Source of the DNA: Tepidimonas charontis
GTDB lineage: Bacteria; Pseudomonadota; Gammaproteobacteria; Burkholderiales; Burkholderiaceae_C
Assembly (NCBI RefSeq): GCF_007556685.1
Contig: NZ_VJON01000017.1
Location: 1-50,598 of the forward strand
DNA length: 50,598 nucleotides
Direction: 5' to 3'
Notes under the pieces: model-generated
The model's database searches: none
Seen by the model: only the letters and a program-made list of their open reading frames with translations
What the model was told of the DNA's origin: nothing
Made by a program: the position numbers and the translations under genes
Part shown: positions 8,582 to 17,926 of the stretch, piece by piece
Numbering within the stretch: the first letter of the stretch is position 1
Layout: every line of letters starts with the position of its first letter

Positions 8582-9484
8582 GTGGTGACGACGCCCCGAT
8601 TGGGGCTACTGGGGCACTGGTGGCGACTGCTGCAGCGCTGGGGACGACGCTGGCGGGCGGCGCGCGGCGACCCCACCGCCATCCCCGATGGACTGTGGGA
8701 GCACGTGCGGCAGGCGCTGCCGTGGCTGCCTGCCATGGAGCCGTCCGAGGAGCTGCGCTTGCGCGCCCTGTGCGCGGCCTTTCTGATGCGCAAGCAGTTC
8801 AGCGGTGCCCATGGCTTACGGGTGAACGATCACATGGCGCTGCTGGTGGCCATCCAAGCCTGTTTGCCCCTGCGTCACCGCGGCCTGTCGGCGCTGGCCT
8901 GGTATGACGATTTCGTCGGCATCGTGTTGCATCCGGCCGACGTGATCGCACCGCGCCGCCTGCGCGATGAGGCGGGGGTCATCCACGAGTATGACGAGGA
9001 GCTGGCGGGCGAAGCCATGCAGGGGGGACCGATCCTCCTTTCGTGGCCGCGGGTGCTGGGCCACACGGCGCATGGTGGCGTGACGGCTCCGTCCGGTGCC
9101 GAGGCCGTGGGCCACAATCTGGTGATCCACGAATTCGCCCACGCCATCGACATGCACGGCAAGGCGCTGGGGCAAGCGCCCGACGGCTGCCCGTTGCTGC
9201 CCGCGGACATGCTGCGCCCCGACCCGACGGCAGCGCGGCTGCGCTGGCGCGCCGTGCTGCACGCCGCGCTGGACGAACATCGCCGCCGGGTGGCTTTGCA
9301 CGAACGCTTCGGCGCGCCGGCGCCCTGGCTGGATGCCTACGGGGCGACCTCACCGGCAGAGTTTTTTGCCGTGGCGTGTGAGGCCTATAGCGTGGACCGA
9401 GCGCGATTGGCGGTCGAGCACCCCGATCTGACCGCGCAGCTCGACGCGTTTTTCGCCCATCCGCAGCGCTCAGCGTCGCAGTAG
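8582..9484 (+). CDS. MtfA-type (M90) zinc peptidase
   Basis: A 300-residue member of peptidase family M90/DUF980. The metal motif HEFAH is at residues 183-187 (VIHEFAHAID), and Glu in SPAEFFAV, further downstream, is the likely third ligand. Other family blocks are VLHPADV and ILLSWPRV. In E. coli MtfA is a cytoplasmic aminopeptidase that binds the Mlc repressor; no PTS genes are nearby here, so that role cannot be assumed. No ATG is suitable. I chose GTG at 8582, which has GGAGG 9 nt upstream; the next codon is also GTG. The 3' end overlaps the convergent DUF349 gene by 15 bp. Confidence 0.87.
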   Translation: MVTTPRLGLLGHWWRLLQRWGRRWRAARGDPTAIPDGLWEHVRQALPWLPAMEPSEELRLRALCAAFLMRKQFSGAHGLRVNDHMALLVAIQACLPLRHRGLSALAWYDDFVGIVLHPADVIAPRRLRDEAGVIHEYDEELAGEAMQGGPILLSWPRVLGHTAHGGVTAPSGAEAVGHNLVIHEFAHAIDMHGKALGQAPDGCPLLPADMLRPDPTAARLRWRAVLHAALDEHRRRVALHERFGAPAPWLDAYGATSPAEFFAVACEAYSVDRARLAVEHPDLTAQLDAFFAHPQRSASQ

Positions 9485-12028
9485 CACTTTCAAGGCCGCC
9501 TGCAGCCGGCGCTCACGCGCCGTATCGTGCGCACTGGCCAGTATCTGCGCCACGTCTTGCCCCCAGGTCTCGGCCGGCCCGGGTTCGTGACGGCGGGTGA
9601 GCAGCTGCAGCTGCAATTGCCGACGCTGCGCCAGCCACTCGGCGGGCGTGGGCAGATCGGCAGCGATTTCCAGCCGCAGCAAAGCGACGTCGGCCGCCTC
9701 GGCCGTGCCGCCGCCTTGCTGCAGTGCGCGCACCCAGGCCGGCCGCGCCGCAGCGGCTTGGCGACCACCGAGCTGCTGTGTCGGCGGTATTCGATCGGCA
9801 TCCCGCTGGGCCCACGCCTGCAGCAAGGCGGTCAGTGCTTCGCCGTGGGCGCGCGCGGCCAGCTGACGCAAGCGTGCCTCGGCCGCTTCCAAGGCCTGGC
9901 GTTGGGCGCGAAACGCCGCCTCGCCCAGGCGTGGCCGCGGCGGCACACCCTCGCGTGCAGGCCGTGGCGTCCTGCCCTGGCGTGCCGGCGCTGCCGCCGC
10001 AGCCACCGCGCCGGGGCGATCGTCGCCACGGCGCGCCACCAGCGGGCGTCCCGCCGCCGGCGCCACCGCATCCGCCGCCTCAGCCGTCGCCGCGGTGGTG
10101 TGTTGCGCCGACACGGCCGCCGCCGCATCGGCCAGCCCCGTTGCGTCACTGGCGCCATCCCGCCCCGTGCCTTCCCCGCTGGCGGCGGCCCGCAGCGCCG
10201 CCATGGCGGCGCGAATCTGCTGCGCATCGTCGCCCGCGCAGGCCTGCTCCAGCGCACGCACGGCCTGCATCACGGCGGCGTCCAGGGCGCTGAGCGCCGC
10301 CTGCGTCTGCTCGCGTTCGGCGTTTTTGCGCGCGAACGCCGCATCGATCGGCTGGCGAAATGCCTCCCACAGCTTTTGTTCCTTACGTCGCTCCAACGGC
10401 ACGCGCTGCGCTTCGGCCTGCCAGCGCTGCTGCAAGGCCTTGATCGCGTCCAGGCGCAAGCGCGGCTCGGCGGCCAACGCCTGCGCTTCGGCGATGAGCG
10501 CCTGCCGACGCGCCACACTGTCGGCCTGTGCCGCCTCCAGGCGCGCGTGGGCAGCGGCCATGGCCTCTTTCCACTGTGTCTGCAATTCGGCAAAGCGCTT
10601 TTCGCTGACGTGCCCGCCTTGTCGCCAGCGCTCGGCAAAGGCGTGCAAATCGCGTACCTGGGACCTCCAGTCTTCATCGCTGGCGTGCGCAGCGGTCCAG
10701 GCGCGCACTTCGTCGATCAACTGTCGCCGCGCCTGCTCCGCCGCGGCGTGCTGCGCCGCCAGCTCGCGGCGCCATGCCTGCACCGTCTGATAGGCGCGGT
10801 TGCAGGCCTCATCGAAGCGCTTCCACAGCGCATGGTTGGAGGTACCGCCTTGGTCGGTGAGCTTCCACTGCTCGCGCAGGTGACGGATGGCCTCTTGCAG
10901 CTGACGTCCGTTGGGGCGCTGGTCTTCGGTCCCCTGTGTCAGCGCTTCGGCTTTGGCCAGCAGCTCCTCGCGCAACTGGTCGGCCCGCCAGCGCTGCCAG
11001 TCTTCCAGTTCCTTGGCTTTGGCCAACGCGGCATGGGCGCGTGCTTCGAGCTGCGGGCCGGCATGGCGTCCGTGCACTTTGACGGCGTGACGCAGCTCCC
11101 CGGCGTAGCGCACCATGGCCTTGGTGTGGCCAGCACCGAGCTCGCGCTCCAGCGCCTCGATGGCCGGCAACAGCGCCGCTTGTGCCACCGCCATCACGGC
11201 CTTGGGCACGGCAGCCGGGGCGGCGGACTCGCCACGCGCGGCGCGGATTTCGTCATCCCACACCGGCACGCCGGGCAGTGACGCCTGGACGTCGGCGGCA
11301 GCAGCCTGCGCCTGCGTCAATGCCGCCTGGAACGCCGTCCACACCGCCGTCAATTGTTGCTGGGCTGTTTGCAGCGGGGCAGCGTGGCGTGGTTCGAGTT
11401 CGCCCCAATGCGGGCTGCCCTGCAAGGCAGCGGCACGCTCCTGCCAGGCAGCCACGTCCTGCGCCAAACCATCGCGCGCAGCCAGCGCGTCGGCCCAGGG
11501 TTTGGTGGACAGCAGCTCGATACGCTGTACCAGGAGGCTGGCGGCCTCGCGCTCCACCAGTACCCGGGTTTGCAGGTCTTCGATGGCCTTCATGCGTTCG
11601 GTCAGTTGCTGACGCAAGCCAGCCAGCGGCTCGCGCGACAGTGGAGCACCGTCTTTGGCGGCGTCACGCAGCCACGCCATCGCATCGGCCAGATTCAGCC
11701 GCGGCGCCGCCAGCAGCGCCTGGGCGCGCTCGGCCCATTGAGCGGCCAGTGCGTCCTGGGCGCGGGCGCGTCGGCATTCGTCCAGGCGTTCCCGCACCTG
11801 CTTGGCCGCGCCCTTGTCGCGGTGGGCCAATTCGCGGTAGACCTCGACCAGCAGCTCCATCGGCGGGTCGCTGTCCAGCCAGGCGCGCAGGCGCGCGCTG
11901 CGCTCGGCTGCATTGGGCGCGCTGAGCACGCCGCCGGTGCGCAGATCGAGATCGCTCGGGGTCGGTTTCACGGTTGGAATATCGCTCGCGTTCACGGTAC
12001 GGGCGCGTTGCGGCGACCGCAACGCCAT
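9470..12028 (-). CDS. DUF349 domain-containing protein
   Basis: A very Ala/Gln/Arg-rich, almost wholly alpha-helical 852-residue protein. Repeated segments such as REQWKLTDQ-LWKRFDEACNRAY and LQQRWQAEAQRVPLERRKEQKLWEAFRQPIDAAF match the DUF349 repeat (about 70 residues each), at least two clear copies in the middle of the protein, with weaker ones around them. No signal peptide, membrane segment or enzymatic motif is visible. The function of DUF349 is not established. The ATG at 12026-12028 is the longest reasonable start but lacks a good ribosome site; a GTG 33 nt inside is possible. A Pro/Ala-rich linker near residue 640 separates the last helical region. Confidence 0.82.
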   Translation of the reverse strand: MALRSPQRARTVNASDIPTVKPTPSDLDLRTGGVLSAPNAAERSARLRAWLDSDPPMELLVEVYRELAHRDKGAAKQVRERLDECRRARAQDALAAQWAERAQALLAAPRLNLADAMAWLRDAAKDGAPLSREPLAGLRQQLTERMKAIEDLQTRVLVEREAASLLVQRIELLSTKPWADALAARDGLAQDVAAWQERAAALQGSPHWGELEPRHAAPLQTAQQQLTAVWTAFQAALTQAQAAAADVQASLPGVPVWDDEIRAARGESAAPAAVPKAVMAVAQAALLPAIEALERELGAGHTKAMVRYAGELRHAVKVHGRHAGPQLEARAHAALAKAKELEDWQRWRADQLREELLAKAEALTQGTEDQRPNGRQLQEAIRHLREQWKLTDQGGTSNHALWKRFDEACNRAYQTVQAWRRELAAQHAAAEQARRQLIDEVRAWTAAHASDEDWRSQVRDLHAFAERWRQGGHVSEKRFAELQTQWKEAMAAAHARLEAAQADSVARRQALIAEAQALAAEPRLRLDAIKALQQRWQAEAQRVPLERRKEQKLWEAFRQPIDAAFARKNAEREQTQAALSALDAAVMQAVRALEQACAGDDAQQIRAAMAALRAAASGEGTGRDGASDATGLADAAAAVSAQHTTAATAEAADAVAPAAGRPLVARRGDDRPGAVAAAAAPARQGRTPRPAREGVPPRPRLGEAAFRAQRQALEAAEARLRQLAARAHGEALTALLQAWAQRDADRIPPTQQLGGRQAAAARPAWVRALQQGGGTAEAADVALLRLEIAADLPTPAEWLAQRRQLQLQLLTRRHEPGPAETWGQDVAQILASAHDTARERRLQAALKVLLRR

Positions 12029-12106
12029 GTGTGGAATACCAGAGCAAATCGGCCCTGGCGGACAACGGCATACGCCGACGCGCGGCCGACGCCCCCGTAT
12101 TGTCGC

Positions 12107-12805
12107 CTAGCCGGCCCACAGGTCCAACGGCGGATCGTGCACCACCGCTTTGAGGATATCGCTGCGCGAGACGAAACCGATCAAGGCGGCAGCCTCGTCC
12201 ACCACCGGCAACCCCGGCAGCCCGGTGGCCAGCAGGGCCAAGGCCAGCCGCCGCAGCAGGGTGTCGGCAGTCACACCGGGCACCGGCGTGATCATGACCT
12301 GGCTGAGCGGCTGCGCCAGAAAGGCGCGCCAGACCAAGGCGTTGTCTTCGGGCCGCGGCAGGTGGTCCAGACTGAGCAACTCGGCCCGCGTCAGCAAGCC
12401 AACCAAACGCCCATCGGCGTCGAGCACCGGCGCCTGCCCCACTCCGCACTCGGCCAACGCCCGCCACCCCTGCCCCACCGAAAGATCGGAGCGCACCGTC
12501 ACGACCGTGCGCGACATGACGTCCTGCACCCGTTGCAGCGGCTGACGGGGCACCGTAGGACGCTGCACTTCGCCGTAGGTCTGCACGGCCACGGCGGCGG
12601 TGCGCGGCAAAGCCGCGCCGCCACCGTGGTCACCGTCGCCGTCGCGCCGCGCGGGTACTCGAAAACCGCTATCGGCGAAATCCGGGCGGTCCACCTCTGT
12701 CGCCAACGGGCGCAACCGCGCCGAGCGCAGGCTCGGCAGCACGCGCCGCAGATCCTCGATGGGACCGCGATACATCAAGCCCGAAGTGCCGTAGATGGCC
12801 AGCAT
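12107..12805 (-). CDS. CBS-domain pair protein
   Basis: A 232-residue protein. A poorly conserved N-terminal third (about 1-85, starting MLAIYGTSGLMYRGPIEDLRRV) precedes two CBS domains: about residues 90-155 (VQDVMSRTVVTV, VLDADGRLVGLLTRAEL) and 165-225 (MITPVPGVTADTLL, LPVVDEAAALIGFVSRSDIL). CBS pairs usually bind adenosyl nucleotides and regulate a partner; here no catalytic domain is attached. The start ATG is preceded by GGAGGTGA at good spacing. Between DUF349 (78 bp) and hemW (64 bp) in the same direction. The specific ligand is unknown. Confidence 0.88.
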   Translation of the reverse strand: MLAIYGTSGLMYRGPIEDLRRVLPSLRSARLRPLATEVDRPDFADSGFRVPARRDGDGDHGGGAALPRTAAVAVQTYGEVQRPTVPRQPLQRVQDVMSRTVVTVRSDLSVGQGWRALAECGVGQAPVLDADGRLVGLLTRAELLSLDHLPRPEDNALVWRAFLAQPLSQVMITPVPGVTADTLLRRLALALLATGLPGLPVVDEAAALIGFVSRSDILKAVVHDPPLDLWAG

Positions 12806-12869
12806 CGCTCACCTCCGTCGCGGACCACCGCGCGGCCAGCGCACACGAGCGCTCGCCGGCGTCGACGTC

Positions 12870-14090
12870 TCAATCGGGCAGGAACAGGGCCTGCAAATCG
12901 CTGAGCCAATCGAAGCCCAGCGCCGTCGGTGCCACCCAGTCGCGCGCCCGATCCCACGTCAGCCAGCCGCGCTGACACGCGGCTTCGATGGTGCCCGATA
13001 CCGTCGTTATCGGCAAGCCGGTGCGTTGGCTAAACAGCGATAGGGCAAAACCGTCGCGCAGCCGCAACGCATTGAGCATGAATTCGAACGGCAAATCGCG
13101 CGCGGCCACCTCGTGCTCTTGGGCCACGGGCTGGCCCGCCAGCGCTTGCTGCTGGTAGCGCGCCGGATCGCGCCAACGCACCTGGCGCACGATGCGCTCG
13201 GCAAAACTGAGTTTGCCGTGCGCGCCGGCGCCGATACCCAGGTAGTCGCCGAAATGCCAGTAATTGAGGTTGTGCCGGCAGCGATGACCGGCGCGGGCGT
13301 GGGCCGACACCTCGTAGCGCTGCAAGCCCGCCGCCGCCGTGCGCTCCACCAAGGCATCGAGCATCGCGTAGGCCGTGTCCTCATCCGGCAGCCCCGGCGG
13401 CGGGGTCTGCGCAAAGCGGGTATTGGGCTCGATGGTCAGATGGTAGAGCGACAGGTGCGGCGGCTGCAAGGCCAGCGCGACGTCGAGATCGCGACGCCAA
13501 TCGGCCAGTGTCTGCCCCGGCAAGGCATACATCAGATCGATATTGAACGTCGCGTAGTGGCGCGCTGCCTCTTCCACCGCAGCAAGCGCCTGGGCGCCGT
13601 CGTGCACGCGCCCGACGGCGCGCAGCAGTCGATCATCGAAGCTTTGCACGCCGATGCTCAGGCGTGTGACGCCCGCGTCGCGAAAGGCGGCAAAGCGTGC
13701 CTGCTCGAAGGTGCCGGGGTTGGCCTCCAGTGTGATTTCGGCGTCGGGCTGCAGCGGCAGCCGGGCGCGAATGGCCGACAGCAACTCGCCGATCACGTCG
13801 GGGTCGAACAGGCTGGGGGTCCCTCCGCCCAGAAAGACGCTGACCACCGGGCGGCCCCACACCAGCGGCAAGCTGGCTTCCAAATCGGCCAGCAGCGCCT
13901 GCATGTACGCGCGCTGCGGCAGTGCCCCCTGCTGCCCACGGGCCATCCCCCACGCGTGGGAGTTGAAATCGCAATAAGGGCACTTGTGCAGACACCACGG
14001 CAAGTGGACGTACAACGCCAGCGGTGGCAGCTGCGTCAGGCGCACCTGGCCAGGCTGCCACCGCTGCAGCACCTGCGATGCGCCGCTCAT
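12870..14090 (-). CDS. hemW: radical SAM heme chaperone HemW
   Basis: A radical-SAM family protein, formerly mistaken for coproporphyrinogen III oxidase, that binds heme and is thought to deliver it to haem enzymes. The 406-residue protein has the 4Fe-4S motif CLHKCPYC at Cys33, Cys37 and Cys40 in YVHLPWC, then SVFLGGGTPSL and LSIGVQSF typical of this family, and a C-terminal winged region (LRDGFALSLFSQRTG). The ATG at 14088-14090 overlaps the rdgB stop as ATGA, so translation is coupled. Order rph-rdgB-hemW is common in proteobacteria. Confidence 0.94.
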   Translation of the reverse strand: MSGASQVLQRWQPGQVRLTQLPPLALYVHLPWCLHKCPYCDFNSHAWGMARGQQGALPQRAYMQALLADLEASLPLVWGRPVVSVFLGGGTPSLFDPDVIGELLSAIRARLPLQPDAEITLEANPGTFEQARFAAFRDAGVTRLSIGVQSFDDRLLRAVGRVHDGAQALAAVEEAARHYATFNIDLMYALPGQTLADWRRDLDVALALQPPHLSLYHLTIEPNTRFAQTPPPGLPDEDTAYAMLDALVERTAAAGLQRYEVSAHARAGHRCRHNLNYWHFGDYLGIGAGAHGKLSFAERIVRQVRWRDPARYQQQALAGQPVAQEHEVAARDLPFEFMLNALRLRDGFALSLFSQRTGLPITTVSGTIEAACQRGWLTWDRARDWVAPTALGFDWLSDLQALFLPD

Positions 14091-14743
14091 GAGACGGAGG
14101 CAGAGGACGGGTCCGCCTGCGACGGCCACCAGCGCTCGCGCATCAAGGCCAGCATCGCCCGCGCCGCGCGCCCCCGGTGGCTGTGCGCGTTTTTGACATC
14201 GTCACTCAGTTGGGCGAAGGTACAGCCGAAGGCAGGCAGGAACATGATGGGGTCGAAGCCGAAGCCCCGCTCGCCTGCCGGCGCGCGCGCAATCAGCCCC
14301 TCGACCCGACCAAAAGCCACCAGCGGCTCGGGATCGTCGGGGCTGCGCACCGCCACCAGGGTGCTGACCATGGCCGCGCGCCGGTCGTCGATGTCGCGCA
14401 TCTGCTCCAGCAGGGCGCGCACGTTGTTGGCGTCGCTCTTCGGGTAGCCGAATTGGGTGCAGTAATGGGCGGTGTCCACGTCGGGGCGGCCGCCGAAGGC
14501 CGCCACACACAGGCCGGCATCGTCGGCCAATGCCGGCAGACCGCTGGCCGCGGCCGCGTGGCGCGCCTTGGCCAGGGCATTTTCCAGAAAGGTCGGGTGC
14601 GGCTCCGGCGCCTCGGGGATACCCAACTGGCCTTGGGCGATCAGCTCCACCCCCAGCGGCGCCAGCAGCGCCTGCAGCTCGGCGAGCTTGCCGGCGTTGT
14701 TGGACGCCAGCACCAAACGACGCTCCACGGTGGTGTCGGCCAT
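14087..14743 (-). CDS. rdgB: XTP/dITP diphosphatase (RdgB/HAM1 family)
   Basis: Hydrolyses XTP, dITP and ITP to monophosphates, keeping non-canonical purines out of DNA and RNA. The 218-residue protein begins RLVLASNNAGKLAELQ, carries FLENALAKA, the metal and substrate region LADDAGLCV and GFGFDPIMF, and ends with SHRGRAA, all family signatures. The usual GxxSARY segment is changed to PDVDTAHYC. I chose ATG at 14741-14743; a GTG at 14750-14752 overlapping the rph stop would add three residues. Tightly packed between rph and hemW, so likely one transcript. Confidence 0.93.
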   Translation of the reverse strand: MADTTVERRLVLASNNAGKLAELQALLAPLGVELIAQGQLGIPEAPEPHPTFLENALAKARHAAAASGLPALADDAGLCVAAFGGRPDVDTAHYCTQFGYPKSDANNVRALLEQMRDIDDRRAAMVSTLVAVRSPDDPEPLVAFGRVEGLIARAPAGERGFGFDPIMFLPAFGCTFAQLSDDVKNAHSHRGRAARAMLALMRERWWPSQADPSSASVS

Positions 14744-14748
14744 CCTGC

Positions 14749-15516
14749 TCACCCCACTTGGGCGCCGGCCAAGGCGGCGCGCTGCAACGCGATGAGCTGC
14801 GCGATGCCGCGCTCGGCCAAGCCGAGCAGCGCGTCGAGCTCGGCGCGCGTAAACGGCGCCCCTTCGGCGGTACCCTGTACCTCGACGAAGTGACCCGCCC
14901 CGGTCATCACCACGTTCATGTCGGTGGCGCAGGCAGCGTCCTCGACGTAGTCCAAATCGAGCACCGGACGGCCATCGACGATGCCCACCGACACCGCCGC
15001 CACCGGCGCGTGGATGGGCGAGGCGGCCAACTTGCCCTCGGCCAGCAGGGTCTGCACGGCGTCATGGGCGGCCACCCAGGCACCGGTGATGGCGGCCGTG
15101 CGGGTGCCGCCGTCGGCCTGCAGCACGTCGCAGTCCAGGGTGAGGGTACGCTCGCCCAGGGCATCGAGGTCGAACACGGCGCGCAACGCGCGCCCGATGA
15201 GGCGCTGAATTTCTTGCGTGCGCCCGCTTTGCTTGCCGCGCGCCGCTTCACGCTCGCTGCGCGTGTGGGTAGCGCGCGGCAGCATACCGTACTCGGCGGT
15301 GACCCAGCCGCCGCCGCTGCCCTTGCGGTGTGGCGGCACCCGCTCCTCGATCGAGGCCGTGCAGAGCACGCGCGTGCGGCCGAACTCGATCAGCACCGAG
15401 CCTTCGGCGTGGACGGTGTAGCCGCGCGTGATGCGAACGGGCCGCAGTTCATCGGGGGCGCGCCCGTCGTGGCGGGTAGCAGCAGAGGCGGGGGGACAGA
15501 GGGATGTTGGCGTCAT
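14749..15516 (-). CDS. rph: ribonuclease PH
   Basis: Phosphorolytic 3'-5' exoribonuclease trimming tRNA 3' ends. The 255-residue sequence contains the conserved blocks [61 protein letters not shown] and [20 protein letters not shown]. The start ATG at 15514-15516 adds a short non-conserved leader ([12 protein letters not shown]) before the RNase PH domain and has no good ribosome site, so the exact start is uncertain. First gene of the rph-rdgB-hemW series. Confidence 0.93.
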   Translation of the reverse strand: MTPTSLCPPASAATRHDGRAPDELRPVRITRGYTVHAEGSVLIEFGRTRVLCTASIEERVPPHRKGSGGGWVTAEYGMLPRATHTRSEREAARGKQSGRTQEIQRLIGRALRAVFDLDALGERTLTLDCDVLQADGGTRTAAITGAWVAAHDAVQTLLAEGKLAASPIHAPVAAVSVGIVDGRPVLDLDYVEDAACATDMNVVMTGAGHFVEVQGTAEGAPFTRAELDALLGLAERGIAQLIALQRAALAGAQVG

Positions 15517-15937
15517 GGATGGACAATTTGGCGGGCGAACGGGGCAACGACGCCATGGCACGAATCCAACCCGTGCGACACGGGGCCACGTGCGGCGCTT
15601 GGGGGGCCACCCACGCATCACTCGAGAGTGGCGCCGCGCGGTGCAACCAACGTCGCGCCCGTCGCAGCCGGTGGCTCACCACGGTGCCCGCGGCCAATGG
15701 CATCGTCGATGGTCGCAATGGTACGCTCGATTTCACACGCCTTGCACCCACCCGGATTGGCCTGAACGGGTTGGGTGAACAACGCAGCCGCCACGACGCA
15801 ATGCGCCGAGGATACGGCGCACCTCTTTTCGTACACGGCACAGCGCGGGCTTCGATGCGTGGCCTTCCACCCTGGCCGCAGAGCCGACCGACGTTGGGTA
15901 CGCGCCCCTGATGGCAGCTGCCGAAAAACGGGAACGC
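15517..15937. other. 421-bp stretch between rph and the Ser/Thr kinase
   Basis: This stretch holds no recognisable conserved gene. In many related genomes a PP2C-type phosphatase lies between the kinase and rph; I see none of its motifs here in any frame. A possible small secreted protein (15618-15836, minus) is listed separately. No terminator or RNA gene is evident. Confidence 0.5.
15618..15836 (-). CDS. possible small secreted protein, doubtful
   Basis: If started at the GTG at 15834-15836 this frame gives 72 residues: a leader with the core [15 protein letters not shown], then [18 protein letters not shown] and a Pro/Ala tail. The leader looks like a signal peptide cut after VQA, and two cysteines in CKAC follow. 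There is no good ribosome site. A neighbouring frame reads [10 protein letters not shown] just upstream (GTG at about 15823), which would make a better signal-peptide start if joined by a one-base shift, so this may be a frameshifted gene. No family recognised; it could also be non-coding. Confidence 0.22.
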   Translation of the reverse strand: MYEKRCAVSSAHCVVAAALFTQPVQANPGGCKACEIERTIATIDDAIGRGHRGEPPAATGATLVAPRGATLE

Positions 15938-16942
15938 TCAGCGGCCGTTGCCTGAGGCGATGCGGGCGGCCCGCCCCCAGCCAAACAAGGCAAGACGCGC
16001 GCGCAAGCGCGTCCACCGCGATGATGGCGCCGGCAGGGCAGGCGTGGCCTCGTGCGCCAGATCGCGCTGCAGTGCAAACACCGACTGCGGGCGCGACAAA
16101 GGGTCCAGCGCCATACACCACTCGACGATGCGCAGCAAGTCCTCGGAGTACACGCCGCGCAAGCGGGTCAGCGCCTGCGCCAGTCGGTCTTTTTCTTGTC
16201 GCTGCAGCGCATCGTGGGGTGGGAAGCCCTGCATGCACGACAGCATGCAGGCACCGATGGCGTAAATATCGGTCCACGGCCCCAAACCAGCGCTGGCAGC
16301 GCTGCGTCGGTACATTTCCGGGGCGGCAAAGCCCGGCGTGTACATCGGGCGCACGAAGGTGCCCTCGGTGTTGAGCACTTCGCGTGCGGCGCCAAAGTCG
16401 ATCAGCACGGCACGGTTGTCGTCGGTGATGAAGATGTTGGCTGGCTTGATGTCCAGGTGCAGCATTTTGTGCTGGTGCACGATGCGCAGGCCGCGCAACA
16501 CCTCATCGAACAGCGAGCGGATGGTGCCCTCGCGCAGGACTTTTTTGCCCTGCCGTCCGCGCGCTGCGACGATGAACTCCTGCAGCGATGCCCCGCGCAG
16601 ATAGTCCATCACCATATAGACGGTGTCGTTTTCGCGGAAAAAATTGTGCACACCCACCACCGCCGGATGGGCGATCTGGGCCAGTGCCCGCCCTTCTTCG
16701 AAAAAGCTGCGCAACCCAAGGCGGTATAGGGCCTGTTTGTCGGGCGCGACTTGGGGCAGCAGTTCACCCGTGGCGCGGGTGGCCAGAGCCGCCGGTAAAT
16801 ACTCCTTGATGGCGACTTCCTGCCCGCTGGCGTCCAGCGCCAAGTACACCAGCCCAAATCCCCCGGTGGCCAGCAGGCGCACGATCCGGTAGCCGCCAAT
16901 GACGGTATCGGGCGGCAAGGGGGCCGGCTTGGTCTTTGACAT
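15938..16942 (-). CDS. Hanks-type serine/threonine protein kinase
   Basis: A 334-residue cytoplasmic kinase. Glycine loop ATGGFGLVYLA at residues 25-35, ATP-anchoring Lys46 in VAIKEYLP, catalytic loop HLDIKPANI (His162 to Ile170, with Asp164 and Asn169), and IDFGAAR with the metal Asp182. The HLD in place of HRD is common in bacterial kinases. The activation segment EGTFVRPMYTPGFAAPEMY is complete. No transmembrane or sensor domain is obvious; the C-terminal 50 residues are basic (SSRWTRLRARLALFGWGRAAR) and may touch the membrane. The kinase is divergent from yicC, 66 bp away. Substrate unknown. Confidence 0.92.
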   Translation of the reverse strand: MSKTKPAPLPPDTVIGGYRIVRLLATGGFGLVYLALDASGQEVAIKEYLPAALATRATGELLPQVAPDKQALYRLGLRSFFEEGRALAQIAHPAVVGVHNFFRENDTVYMVMDYLRGASLQEFIVAARGRQGKKVLREGTIRSLFDEVLRGLRIVHQHKMLHLDIKPANIFITDDNRAVLIDFGAAREVLNTEGTFVRPMYTPGFAAPEMYRRSAASAGLGPWTDIYAIGACMLSCMQGFPPHDALQRQEKDRLAQALTRLRGVYSEDLLRIVEWCMALDPLSRPQSVFALQRDLAHEATPALPAPSSRWTRLRARLALFGWGRAARIASGNGR

Positions 16943-17008
16943 AATCCATGCATGAGCTCACCCCACGCCCCAAGCACGGGGTTCGTCCGCAGGGTCGCCC
17001 TCTCCTGA

Positions 17009-17926
17009 ATGTCGATGCCAGTGTACAGCATGACGGGCTACGCGACCGCACACGGTCCCGCGGACGAGCCCACCCCAGACCGTCCCGCTCCCCTCGGCCC
17101 AACGGCCCTGCTGGGGGTCGAAATGCGCGCCGTCAACGGACGCTTTTTGGACTTGACACTGCGCTTGGCCGAGGAGCTGCGCGCCGCCGAGCCGGCACTG
17201 CGCGAGCGCGTTGCGGCTCACGTGCGGCGTGGCAAGGTCGAACTACGTGCCTGGGTGGAACGTCGGAGCGACGCGGGCGTGCGGGCCCCCAGTCAGGCCG
17301 AACTGCAGCAATTGCTGCGCGTACAGGAACAGGTACAAGCGTGGCTGCCGCAGGCGCGTGCGCTCTCGGTGGCCGACGTGCTGCAGCTGGTTCAACGCGC
17401 CCCGGCCCCCGGCGGCGACTATACGGCGGCGCTGCTGTCCCTGACCGAGCGGGTACTGCAGGACTTCAACGCCGCGCGGGCGCGCGAAGGGCAGCGCTTG
17501 GCGGCCATGCTGCGCGAGCGGCTGCATGGCCTGCGCACCTTGGCGGCGCAGGCTGAGCCACTGGTGCCGCAGGCGGTTGCACAGCAGCGCGAGCGCTTCG
17601 TACAGCGTTTTACCGAAGCGGTGGGCCTCACACCCGTCGACGCCAGCGTGTTGCAGGAGCGCGCGCTGGCCGAGGCCACGGCCTATGCGGTGCGCATCGA
17701 CGTGGCCGAAGAGCTCAGCCGCCTGGACTCACACCTCAGTGAAATCGACGCCCTGCTGGAGCGTGGCGGTGAAGTCGGCAAACGGCTCGACTTTCTGATC
17801 CAGGAGCTGCACCGCGAAGCCAATACTCTGGGGTCCAAGGCCACCAGCCTGGAGTTGACCCGTATTGCCCTGGACATGAAGGTCCTGATCGAGCAAATGC
17901 GCGAGCAGGTCCAGAACCTGGAATGA
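17009..17926 (+). CDS. YicC family endoribonuclease
   Basis: A 305-residue YicC-like protein. The N-terminal domain starts [10 protein letters not shown] and includes [17 protein letters not shown]; the C-terminal DUF1732 domain has [36 protein letters not shown] and a final [18 protein letters not shown]. coli YicC is reported to be an oligomeric endoribonuclease. The ATG at 17009 is followed by another at 17015; either fits and neither has a strong ribosome site. The stop overlaps the gmk start as ATGA, the classic yicC-gmk coupling. Confidence 0.93.
   Translation: MSMPVYSMTGYATAHGPADEPTPDRPAPLGPTALLGVEMRAVNGRFLDLTLRLAEELRAAEPALRERVAAHVRRGKVELRAWVERRSDAGVRAPSQAELQQLLRVQEQVQAWLPQARALSVADVLQLVQRAPAPGGDYTAALLSLTERVLQDFNAARAREGQRLAAMLRERLHGLRTLAAQAEPLVPQAVAQQRERFVQRFTEAVGLTPVDASVLQERALAEATAYAVRIDVAEELSRLDSHLSEIDALLERGGEVGKRLDFLIQELHREANTLGSKATSLELTRIALDMKVLIEQMREQVQNLE

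Noticed and set aside
15504-15911. Plus-strand 135-codon frame in the rph-kinase gap
   Set aside because: No signal, domain or ribosome site; composition not protein-like enough to list as a gene.
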